Part shown: positions 27,711-37,000 of the stretch, piece after piece
How the letters are laid out: each line of letters opens with the position of its first letter
How positions within the stretch are numbered: position 1 is the stretch's first letter
DNA from: Ignavibacteria bacterium
GTDB lineage: Bacteria; Bacteroidota; Ignavibacteria; Ignavibacteriales; Ignavibacteriaceae
Assembly: GCA_030693705.1 (NCBI GenBank)
Contig: JAUYAB010000063.1
Span: 62,001-126,000 of the forward strand
Direction of reading: 5' to 3'
DNA length: 64,000 nucleotides
Position numbers and translations under genes: made by a program
Notes under the pieces: generated by a model
Told to the model about the DNA's origin: nothing
The model's input: only the letters and a program-made list of their open reading frames with translations
Databases searched by the model: none

Positions 27711-30700
27711 TTACTTCATCAAGATCATTTTCTTGGTTGAAGTGAAATCATTTGCTTTAATTGTGTAGAAGTAAATACCACTGGTCAAACTTTTCGCGTT
27801 AAACGAAACGTTATAAGTTCCGGCAGTTTTTTCTTCATTTACCAAGGTCATCACTTCTTCACCTAAAGTATTAAATACTTTTACGGTAACAAAGCTTTCT
27901 TGCGGTATACTGAAACGAATGTTCGTTTCCGGGTTAAATGGATTTGGATAATTCTGTTCCATCATATAAACTGTAGGAATAGTATTTCCAAGTTTTTCAA
28001 CTTTAGTAACATCAACAACTTTTGCAACACCAAAAGTATCTACTACAGTTGCGTTAGCAGTTAATTTTCCCATTTGCAAATGATGATCGGCACCTACACC
28101 GTTTTCATTATCATTTACTAAGCCTTTTGTTGGTAAACCCCAGTTAGCGCCGTATTTATAAGTAACATAGAGAGTGGAGTAAGCCGGGAAAGTAATTACC
28201 GTAGTAAATATTTTATCTCCTGCATTGGCGTCACCGTGTGTACCATCATCAAAGAGTTGAATAACTTTGTCAATATCTGAATCCGGCCATCCGCCCGTTG
28301 GCCATTGCAAAGGTGAGTTACCACCTGCAATGTGCACAGTGCTAAATTCAGTACCAGCAGGTGCATCAATTATCGTTCTACCATTTGTATTAACGGTAAA
28401 TTTAATATTCGCTGGTTGATTTAATACGGTATTAATATCACCGTCATTAAAGCTTCCTTCAATTACCGCTGCAGATCCATCAAAATCGGCCTGAGTGAAA
28501 ACATATGGTCTATTGGCTATACTTTCCCAAGTGCCAGGAGTATAGAAGAATTTGAATTCGATATTGTCACCAACACCGGCAAGGAATGGCATAGTAACTT
28601 CATAGAGATCAGCATTGATCCCGGAAGCTGTCATTATCGTTTGTCCCCAACCATTAATGGTACCACGAACCGAAACGGTATCAGTTGCCGGGTTGAACAA
28701 TCCGGATAATCTCTCTAATTCCATATTAACTGTAAAAGTAAGTGCTATCTGTTTTCTAACTTTCGGACCAAGTCGGTCAAAGTAATCTTCAAAAACATTT
28801 GCGCCGGAAGCGACGGTAAGTGTTCTATTTGGATCAGTTTCCCATGTATCTGTAGTACCATGGGTAAACATATATTTAAAGTTCACTACGTCACCAACGT
28901 TTATACCGGTAGTAACAGTAGCTGTATAAATTGAGTCACTGTCAGCGTCGGTCATTGCAACTCCGGCTGCCCAACCATCAAATGATCCTTTAACATTGAT
29001 TGGATCTGTCGCTGCAAACTTACCAGCTTCCATTTGTATTTTCATGTTTGCACGGAATTCTATGGTAGGTGAAGTTGAAACATTAGCACCAAACCATTCG
29101 AGAGCCTTAACCTGAGGAGCAACCTTACTGAATCCAAACCAATAATATACTGGTCTTGAATTAACAGAGAGAGGATCCAAGCTCATGAAAACGATTTTGT
29201 TTCCAGCAGTTAAAGTTCTATGCGTAACGCAAGGATAATTAGCTACATGAGCAACATTATCAATACCACGGCTTTCAACTTCAACGTCAACTGCTTGTCC
29301 GGTTTGAACATCAAAACCGTCTATCCAGTTATCTTGTATACTACTACCTAATTCATAGGTAGGGTCATAATTCAATGAATCAGTTCCTAAGGTTGTGAAT
29401 TTGGTTAATAAATCACCACCTAAATCGGTACCTGTTTTAGCAAATAATCTTGACGGTAGTTTTTGTCCCGTATCTCCAGCATAGCTAATGTCATTCCAGC
29501 TTCCTGCAAGTCCAAGAATATCATATTCAAAATCACCAGCCTTATAAGTCACATTTGTATAAGCGTTTTTGGCACCCAAATATTCTTGACCGGCTAAGAA
29601 ATAATTTCTGGTTGATTTTCCGGCTAACCATTCTTTAATTACGGTTTCATTATAGTCAGCGGGTCCGGCAACACAAATTTCAAAAATATTGTCATAGTTA
29701 TCTACAAGTCCCTTTTCAAGTGGTCCATATCCCCAGACATCATGAGGGAATTGATATGTGTCATAAGTTTTCATGCTATCAATGCCGAAATAATAATCTT
29801 GAGGGTAATCACCTTCGGAATATCCCAGTGACCCATTAAAGACTACCAGGGTTTTAATACCGGCAGTTGGTAAGAAGATTGAATAGGCAAAAGTTTTGGA
29901 ATCAGTAAAATTTCCATTGTTATCTGTAGCGGTAGCATTATACACAACATATTGCCCAGGGCTTTGTCCTGGAATATCAGCAGTATAATTAGGTTCTGAT
30001 CCTGCCATGGTAACATCTGTGAATGTTTTACCTGAATCTAGACTGTAATGTAATACCGCGGAGGCAACACCGGCAGCACCACCAGGGTTTTTATCAGTAA
30101 TCTTTGCATGAACTGTTCTTACACCTTGATTAACTGTAGTCGTCAATTTTTCAAAACTATCAAAAGTAGGCGGTACATCGCCAACTAAATCAACTTCAAC
30201 AGCAAAATCCCATGCAAATTTTCTTGACCACCAGCCTTTATCACCTGCTGTTCCAAGAACCGATCTTCCATTAGCATAATATTTCCACGCATTTGCATTT
30301 GGGAGTGATCCACCCCAAATTCCGTAACGATCAGCGGCCGCGGAACTTGTTAAATTTGTATTTGTGTTTTTAAGAGCAATTCCAAAAACTTCTCCTTTTG
30401 CAATGTTTGGTTCAGCAATAAGGTTCGTTGGAAACCATTGATAAGAACCAGGATCTGTTTGTTTGACACCAACCATAGGATTACCCGTACCGGCATCGCT
30501 CCAAATATCAGTTACGTCGAATGGTGATGCGGCTCCAGCTTGAACAGCAACCCATCCACCGGTTGCGTCCGGATTAGTTGGGAATGCTGTAATATCATTA
30601 AAACCATTTCCTGTAGCTTGATAGTAGCCCCAGTTTTTTTCACCAGCAGCCAATAATTCAGCGGGCGTCCATTTTACTCTCACAATCTTAATCTCAACAT

Positions 30701-31058
30701 TTGGAGAAGACTGATCGTAGGTACTAAAACCTACTTGTTTAATGATTAAATCTGTAGGCGCTTGGAACCATTGCATTACCCAATCTTGCCCAAAGGCGCC
30801 AAAATTAGAATCCCAGTCCACATCCATAAAAAGTGTATCAATTATCCCATTAACACTCTTTGAAAGAGTATGGGATTTAATTGCCTTACTTTGAACTGCG
30901 TGTTTACTTGGCTGAGCCTTCATAACTTCACGGCCATCAAAAGATTTAGTAATTTTTTCCAAAGTATTGTCGGGTCTCAAAATCATTTTTTGTTGAGCCA
31001 CGAGAAATACTTGAGTAAAAAGAACTAAGAAAAAAAACATTGAAAGTTTTCGAATCAT
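27711..31058 (-). CDS. Large secreted protein with starch-binding-like modules and T9SS C-terminal domain
   Basis: The ATG at 31058 follows a strong AAGGAG and yields a signal peptide (MIRKLSMFFFLVLFTQVFLVAQQ); longer starts add 21 residues without a ribosome site. The 1115-residue protein has a propeptide-like N-terminus, a region with Ig-like features (about 330-440, including VLHYSLDSGKTFTDV), then two modules resembling CBM20/glycogen-binding folds (VKGSFDGWAAGVAMTDADSD and VRGTINGWGQTIMTASG). The tail is a canonical T9SS sorting domain (EQNYPNPFNPETNIRFSIPQ to STKKMILMK). No catalytic motif is recognised. It is first in the unit driven from 31158-31186. Confidence 0.85.
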   Translation of the reverse strand: MIRKLSMFFFLVLFTQVFLVAQQKMILRPDNTLEKITKSFDGREVMKAQPSKHAVQSKAIKSHTLSKSVNGIIDTLFMDVDWDSNFGAFGQDWVMQWFQAPTDLIIKQVGFSTYDQSSPNVEIKIVRVKWTPAELLAAGEKNWGYYQATGNGFNDITAFPTNPDATGGWVAVQAGAASPFDVTDIWSDAGTGNPMVGVKQTDPGSYQWFPTNLIAEPNIAKGEVFGIALKNTNTNLTSSAAADRYGIWGGSLPNANAWKYYANGRSVLGTAGDKGWWSRKFAWDFAVEVDLVGDVPPTFDSFEKLTTTVNQGVRTVHAKITDKNPGGAAGVASAVLHYSLDSGKTFTDVTMAGSEPNYTADIPGQSPGQYVVYNATATDNNGNFTDSKTFAYSIFLPTAGIKTLVVFNGSLGYSEGDYPQDYYFGIDSMKTYDTYQFPHDVWGYGPLEKGLVDNYDNIFEICVAGPADYNETVIKEWLAGKSTRNYFLAGQEYLGAKNAYTNVTYKAGDFEYDILGLAGSWNDISYAGDTGQKLPSRLFAKTGTDLGGDLLTKFTTLGTDSLNYDPTYELGSSIQDNWIDGFDVQTGQAVDVEVESRGIDNVAHVANYPCVTHRTLTAGNKIVFMSLDPLSVNSRPVYYWFGFSKVAPQVKALEWFGANVSTSPTIEFRANMKIQMEAGKFAATDPINVKGSFDGWAAGVAMTDADSDSIYTATVTTGINVGDVVNFKYMFTHGTTDTWETDPNRTLTVASGANVFEDYFDRLGPKVRKQIALTFTVNMELERLSGLFNPATDTVSVRGTINGWGQTIMTASGINADLYEVTMPFLAGVGDNIEFKFFYTPGTWESIANRPYVFTQADFDGSAAVIEGSFNDGDINTVLNQPANIKFTVNTNGRTIIDAPAGTEFSTVHIAGGNSPLQWPTGGWPDSDIDKVIQLFDDGTHGDANAGDKIFTTVITFPAYSTLYVTYKYGANWGLPTKGLVNDNENGVGADHHLQMGKLTANATVVDTFGVAKVVDVTKVEKLGNTIPTVYMMEQNYPNPFNPETNIRFSIPQESFVTVKVFNTLGEEVMTLVNEEKTAGTYNVSFNAKSLTSGIYFYTIKANDFTSTKKMILMK

Positions 31059-31157
31059 AGCGATCTCCTTAGTATTGATGAATAAATAAATAGAAATAAA
31101 TAATTTAAAACTGCGAAACAATAGATTCCTAACGGAACAAATTATTTTCTTGTAACA

Positions 31158-31186
31158 GAATTACAAATTTTTTAAATGAATGTCAA
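31158..31186 (-). promoter_or_regulatory. Promoter of the secreted-protein/TonB module 2 unit
   Basis: On the minus strand TTGACA (31181-31186), 17 bp, TAATTC (31158-31163), about 100 bp ahead of the secreted-protein start. It shares CTTGACATT and GTAATTCTG with the promoter at 18068-18096, including identical spacing. This suggests the two surface units are expressed by the same sigma factor or regulator. Confidence 0.6.
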
Positions 31187-31205
31187 GAACTTTTTTCCAT
31201 TCAAC

Positions 31206-32789
31206 CTAAATTTTTACCGTATATGCGTTGTTTATGCCTTTGATGGAGGAAATTTCTCTTAATACTTCGTTAGCTATTGATGAATCAACATTTACAACTG
31301 TGATTGCTTCTTTACCAATTCCGAATCTTCCTAATGATAATCCGGCGATGTTAATTTTATTTTCAGCTAAGATTTTTCCGACTTGTGCAAGCATTCCGGG
31401 CTTGTCAATATTGGTGTAAAAGAGCATTGCTCCTTCAGGTTTTAATTCAAGATGAAAGGCATCAATATCAACAATGCGTATTTCATTATTGCCGAAAACA
31501 GTTCCCGCTAAATATTTTTTTTCATTTGATGAAGAACATTGAACAGCTAATAAGTTTGTGTAATCTGAATTTGCGCCGGCATAAACTTCATCAACAACAA
31601 TTCCCATTTCTTCAGCAAGGAATGGAGCGTTTATTAAATTTATTGTATCGGAAGAAAGCTTGGAAAGAAAACCCTTGATAACAGAGGATGAAATTAACTT
31701 GTGCGATTCACTCAACAGTGTGCCGTAAAAAGTAATTTTTATTTTCTTCAATTTACTTTGCAAAATTTGCGCATGGAGTGAGCCGATATTTTCTGCTAAA
31801 CGAACGTACGGCGCCAAATCGGGGTTCCCGAATGATTCAAGAGCGGCTGCGTTTACTGCACCACGCAAAACTTTATTAGTAAAGTATTCAACAATTTGTT
31901 CGGCAATTTGAATAGCAACTTTTTCCTGCGCTTCTCCGGTTGATGCGCCGAGATGCGGCGTTGTTACAACCTTTGGATGTTGAATCAATGGATGATTGTA
32001 ATCCGGCGGTTCTGTAACATATACATCAAACGCGGCTGCAGAAACTTTTCCTGAGTTCAACGCTTCAACTAAATCATCTTCGTTGATAATTCCTCCGCGT
32101 GCGCAGTTAACTACTTTTACACCGTCTTTACATTTTGCAAGAGTTTCTTTGCAAATAAGATTTTGTGTTTTTTCATCGAGTGGAACATGAACCGTGATAA
32201 TATCCGACAATGAAAAGAGCGTTTCAATATCAACTAATTTTACACTGATCTTTGCAGCGGTCTCTTCGGCAAGAATCGGATCGTAGCCGATCACATTCAT
32301 TCCAAAAGCTTTCATGCGTATTGCAACTTCTCGTCCGATTTTTCCCAGACCAATCACGCCTAATGTTTTTCCATAAACTTCTGAACCCTGGATTTTTTTT
32401 CTCTCCCACTTCCCCGCTTTTAATGAAGCGGTTGCTTGCGGGATATTTCTGCACATCGAAAGCATTAAAGAGATTACGTGTTCGGCGGTAGAAATAGTAT
32501 TTCCACCGGGTGTATTCATTACAATAACACCTTTGCGCGTTGCGGCTTCCGAATCAATATTATCAACACCGGTTCCTGCTCTGCCGATCACTTCCATGTT
32601 ATCCATTAACTCAATGATATCAGCAGTAACCTTGGTGTCGCTTCTAACTATCAAGCCTTGATAATCTTTTATTACGTTTTTTATTTCTTCTTTCGGCATT
32701 CCGGGTTGATAAGTAACATCAAAGCCTGCAGCGGATAAAACGGCAACGCTTTTTTTATCAACGGAATCCGTTATGAGTATTTTTTTCAT
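31206..32789 (-). CDS. serA: D-3-phosphoglycerate dehydrogenase
   Basis: SerA oxidises 3-phosphoglycerate to 3-phosphohydroxypyruvate, the first step of serine synthesis, in the cytosol. The 527-residue protein is the long form: substrate and Rossmann domains (VIGRAGTGVDNID; NAD motif GLGKIG at 147-152; catalytic Arg in NCARGGIINEDDL; His in TPHLGASTGEAQ), an intervening allosteric domain, and a C-terminal ACT domain (TNIDKPGMLAQVGKILAEN) for serine feedback. It is followed upstream by trxA with a 29-bp gap. Confidence 0.96.
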   Translation of the reverse strand: MKKILITDSVDKKSVAVLSAAGFDVTYQPGMPKEEIKNVIKDYQGLIVRSDTKVTADIIELMDNMEVIGRAGTGVDNIDSEAATRKGVIVMNTPGGNTISTAEHVISLMLSMCRNIPQATASLKAGKWERKKIQGSEVYGKTLGVIGLGKIGREVAIRMKAFGMNVIGYDPILAEETAAKISVKLVDIETLFSLSDIITVHVPLDEKTQNLICKETLAKCKDGVKVVNCARGGIINEDDLVEALNSGKVSAAAFDVYVTEPPDYNHPLIQHPKVVTTPHLGASTGEAQEKVAIQIAEQIVEYFTNKVLRGAVNAAALESFGNPDLAPYVRLAENIGSLHAQILQSKLKKIKITFYGTLLSESHKLISSSVIKGFLSKLSSDTINLINAPFLAEEMGIVVDEVYAGANSDYTNLLAVQCSSSNEKKYLAGTVFGNNEIRIVDIDAFHLELKPEGAMLFYTNIDKPGMLAQVGKILAENKINIAGLSLGRFGIGKEAITVVNVDSSIANEVLREISSIKGINNAYTVKI

Positions 32790-32818
32790 TCTTCTTTATT
32801 TCTAAAGTTTATAATGAA

Positions 32819-33139
32819 CTAAAGATTTGCATTAAGTTTTTGAACAAACTGCGCTTTAGGTACTGCGCCGATGATCGTATCAACTACTTTTCCACCTTTG
32901 AATATTAAAAGAGTAGGAATGCTTCTAATTCCAAACTGAGTTGCAACCTGCGGGTTATTATCAACATCCAATTTACCAACTTTATATCTTCCTTCATATT
33001 CGTTAGCAAGCTCTTCAACAATTGGGGCTATCATTCTGCAAGGTCCGCACCATACAGCCCAAAAGTCAACAAGCACAGGTAAATCTGATTGAAGAACTTC
33101 AGTTGAAAAATTGTTGTCTGTTATTTCTAATGGTTTCAT
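32819..33139 (-). CDS. trxA: Thioredoxin
   Basis: A 106-residue classical thioredoxin that reduces protein disulfides. The active site is W30-C31-G-P-C34 in [14 protein letters not shown], the cis-proline is in [10 protein letters not shown], and the buried Asp is in VLVDFW. Length and start agree with the family; an AAGGAA stretch precedes the ATG. It lies 15 bp after the enoyl reductase-like gene and may share its transcript. Confidence 0.97.
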   Translation of the reverse strand: MKPLEITDNNFSTEVLQSDLPVLVDFWAVWCGPCRMIAPIVEELANEYEGRYKVGKLDVDNNPQVATQFGIRSIPTLLIFKGGKVVDTIIGAVPKAQFVQKLNANL

Positions 33140-33154
33140 GTTTATTCCTTTATT

Positions 33155-34006
33155 TTAATTTAAATAGTTTTTTAACGAATCATTTCCCGGCTCACCTTGC
33201 CCAACAAAACTAACGATGTCTTCACCGCCGTCTGCATTAATCACACCACCGGAAATCCACTCTCCTCCATCATGGCAGAAAAGTGAAATAATTTTAGCAA
33301 CTTGTTGCGGAGTTGTTAATTTGCCGCGAGGATTTTTTCTCCTCGCAACTTCAATCATAGGCATGTTGCCCGGAATTTTTCTTAACGCCGGGGTGTCGGT
33401 TACACCCGCCATGATAGCGTTCACGGCAACTTCCATCGGACCAAGCTCTACAGCAAGTTGGCGGCAGTGAGATTCCAACGCAGCTTTGGCGGCAGAAACT
33501 GCACCATAGTAGGGAATCGCCGTATGTCCGCCGGAACTTGTCATCGCAAATATTCTGGCTTTATTTATTAATAAGCCGCTGCTTACTAAATCTTGAACCC
33601 AATAAACCAAAGAATTCGCCATAACATCAATGGTCATCTCAATTTGGGCTTTTGTTATTTGCTGTTCTCCATCTTTTGGAACAAATGGTTTTAATGTTCC
33701 AAATGCAAGTGAGTGCATAACTACTTTTACTTGCGGTTTCCCTTCGGTTCTTTTTAACAAGTCTTCAATTATTTCTTTTCGTTTTTCCTCATCGGCGGCG
33801 TTCACATTGTAGAATACTTGTTCAACGTTGTACGATTTAATTTTGGTAATAATTCGTTCAACGTTTGGCATAGTTGCCTGTCTATCAAGATGAACTCCAA
33901 TAATGTTGTATCCATCTTTTGCTAATTGCAGCGCAGCGGCTTCGCCAAACCCGGAGGACGAACCCAAAATTACCGCCCAATATTTTTCATTATTTATTTT
34001 ACTCAT
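33155..34006 (-). CDS. FabL-like enoyl-ACP reductase / short-chain dehydrogenase
   Basis: The 283-residue Rossmann enzyme has the glycine motif GSSSGFGEAA (15-24). Its catalytic pair is Y167-x6-K174 (in YYGAVSAAKAALESH), the spacing of enoyl-ACP reductases rather than the YxxxK of most short-chain dehydrogenases. The segment RQLAVELGPMEVAVNAIMAG, then TDTPALRKIP and NADGG near the end, resembles FabL (enoyl reductase III). It would reduce the trans-2-enoyl-ACP double bond in fatty acid synthesis using NAD(P)H. Fewer than half the residues look conserved with FabL, so other SDR activities remain possible. Confidence 0.75.
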   Translation of the reverse strand: MSKINNEKYWAVILGSSSGFGEAAALQLAKDGYNIIGVHLDRQATMPNVERIITKIKSYNVEQVFYNVNAADEEKRKEIIEDLLKRTEGKPQVKVVMHSLAFGTLKPFVPKDGEQQITKAQIEMTIDVMANSLVYWVQDLVSSGLLINKARIFAMTSSGGHTAIPYYGAVSAAKAALESHCRQLAVELGPMEVAVNAIMAGVTDTPALRKIPGNMPMIEVARRKNPRGKLTTPQQVAKIISLFCHDGGEWISGGVINADGGEDIVSFVGQGEPGNDSLKNYLN

Positions 34007-34092
34007 TTAGCTCTCTTTTAATTTTAGTGGGGACGATCTTACGGTTCAAATATAAGGAAAATTAAAAAATAGATAGCAACATTGAACCTTGT

Positions 34093-37000
34093 TTATTTCG
34101 CATGCCTTGCCGTCAGGCTGGGAAGAAAATACAGCGATTCTTCTCCTAATACCTTATGAATTTCCTTTACAAACTTTTCTGTAATTTTTACTTGTAACGA
34201 TAGCCTAAAACCTTTATTTCCAATTTTTGCCGAACTCACTTCCAATAATACCTGAACTTTGCCGGGATGTTTCTCCAAAATATTTTTTAATTCTTCTAAT
34301 TTAGTTTCGGTATCGCCATTCTCTTCAACTACAATTTTAACAAATTTCGTTAACAATTCTCTTGTTTGTTCAATCGGAATCACTTCTTCTATATGCAGTT
34401 TGATGGCATCACCGCTGCTTTCAGGTTTTCCGATCAGCAGAACGGCTGCTTCGGGTTTAAGAAACTTACCATACTTTTCATAGGTTGAAGAGAACATTAA
34501 ACATTCGCATGAGCCGGTAAAATCATCTAACGTGAAGAACGCCATAGTGCCGCCGCGTTTATCAATTTTGGTGGTAAGTTCTGTAATTACACCGCATGCT
34601 TTTATATTGTTGATCTTTTCGATCTCTTCAGTTTCACCTAATCTAATAGTAGCAAAAGAATTATATTCCACTTCATATTTTCTTAACGGATGCCCGGTAA
34701 CATAAAAACCGATCACTTCCCTTTCGCGGGCAAGTTTTTCATTTTCGCTCCAATCTTCAACAACGGGAAGTTCCGGTTCCGGAATATTGTGGTCGTCTTC
34801 ATCGCTGCTAAAAAGACTATTGAAACTTTTAGTTTTTAACGATGCCGCTTTTGATGTATAGGCAAGAACCTGTTCAACAGCGGCATAAAGTTGAGCCCGG
34901 TTTTTATTGAGCGAATCGAATGCGCCGACAAGAATCAATCCTTCTAAAACTCTTTTGTTTACGATACGGGAATCGTTTACCATGCAGAAATCAAAAAGAG
35001 ATTTGAAATTTCTTCCAAGTTTTTCTTTTGATTTAATGATAGACTCAACTGCACTGACTCCAACATTTTTAATTGCGGAAAAGCCGAAGCGGATCTTCCC
35101 TTTTTCTACATCAAAAAACTTGGACGGTTTATTAATGTTCGGTGGAAGTACATCGATCTTTAATTTCCGGCAATCTTCTAAAAAGTTTGTAACTTTATTT
35201 TTATCGCCAAACTCGTGTGTTAAGTTCGCCGCAAGAAATTCCGGTGTATAATGAACTTTTAAATATGCCGTTTGATAAGCGACCACAGAATATGCCACCG
35301 CATGACTTTTGTTAAATCCGTAATTAGCAAACTTATCAATGTCGTCAAAAATTTCAGTTGCAATTTTTTCGCTTACTTTATTTTTCTTCGCCCCATCAAC
35401 GAAAACAACTTTCTGCTGCTTCATTGCTGCTAAATCTTTTTTACCCATCGCACGGCGAAGAATATCCGCTTGCGCAAGACTCATTCCCGCAACTTTATTT
35501 GCAAGCTGCATAACCTGTTCCTGGTAAACAATAATTCCGTTTGTTTCTTTTAAAATTGATTCAAGAATGGGATGCTTGTATTCAATTTTTTTTCTACCAT
35601 GTTTTCTATCTATGAAATCATCGATAAATTCCATCGGACCCGGACGGTACAACGCGTTCATCGCCGTTAAATCTAAAATGGATTGCGGTTTTAGCTTTTT
35701 CAAATACTCGCGCATCGGGGGAGATTCAAATTGAAAAACGCCGGTCGTTTGTCCTTTGGAAAATAATTGATAAGTCGATTCATCGTCAAGCGGGATATCA
35801 TCGATATCCAGCTCAATGTTGTGATTTTTTTTGATCAGCTTGAGCGTATCTTTGATGATCGTGAGCGTTCGAAGCCCGAGAAAATCCATTTTGAGCAGAC
35901 CATTATCTTCAAGTTCTTTCATGTTGAATTGTGTAACCAACTCTTCTTGAGCGTTATAAGAAGAAAGCGGAACGAAATCGCTTACTGCGCCCGGTGCGAT
36001 AACGACGCCCGACGCATGCTTGGAAGCATTGCGGTTCATGCCTTCCAAAACTTTTGCATACTTCACTAAATTTTGAATCGTTTCTTCTTTCGATTCTTTC
36101 ACCCATTTTAATTCCGCAACTTCATTCAGAGATTGTTCAATTGTATAAACTTTTCCAAATTTACTTGGAATGTGTTTTGTAATTCCGTTTATAGTTGCAA
36201 TAGGAATACCGAGTACCCGCGCTACATCTTTTAAAACCGCTTTAGAGGAAAGTCGGTTAAATGTAATTATTTGACTTACGCACTCTGAACCGTATTGTTT
36301 TTTTACATAGTCGATAACATCGCCCCGTTGATCGTCTGCAAGATCAACGTCAATATCTGGCATTGAATTTCGTTCGGGATTTAAAAACCGTTCAAATAAC
36401 AAATCATATTTCAACGGATCAATATTGGTGATGCCGAGAGCATAGGCGACTAAACTACCGGCTGCGCTTCCTCTGCCGGGTCCAACAGGAATGTTATTTC
36501 TTTTTGCCGCGTTGATAAAATCTTGCACAACCAAAAAATAGCCGGGAAATCCCATCGATTTAATTACCGAAACTTCATAATTAAACCGCTCTTTAATTTC
36601 AGGAGTAATTTCTTTAAAGCGATGCTGCAATCCTTCCAACGCCAGTATTTCCAAATATTCATCTAAATTTTTTGCGGGAGAATCATCCGGGATCGGAAAG
36701 ACCGGGAAATGCTGTTCATTATAGTTAAAGACAAGGTTTGTTTTTTCATCAATTTCAAGCGTGTTCTCAATTGCCTGCGGAAGATGTTTGAAAAGATTTT
36801 TCATTTCTTCCTGAGATTTAAAATAGATTTGATCGGTTCCGTAACGAAGATTTTTATAATCTCCCGAACCTGATTTTTCCGAGAGCATTAACAAAATATT
36901 ATGCGCGATTGAATCTTCTTTATTAATATAGTGGCAATCATTAGTGGCAACTAATTTGATTGATAATTCCTTCGCGAGTTTCGGCATTTGCTCCAACACG

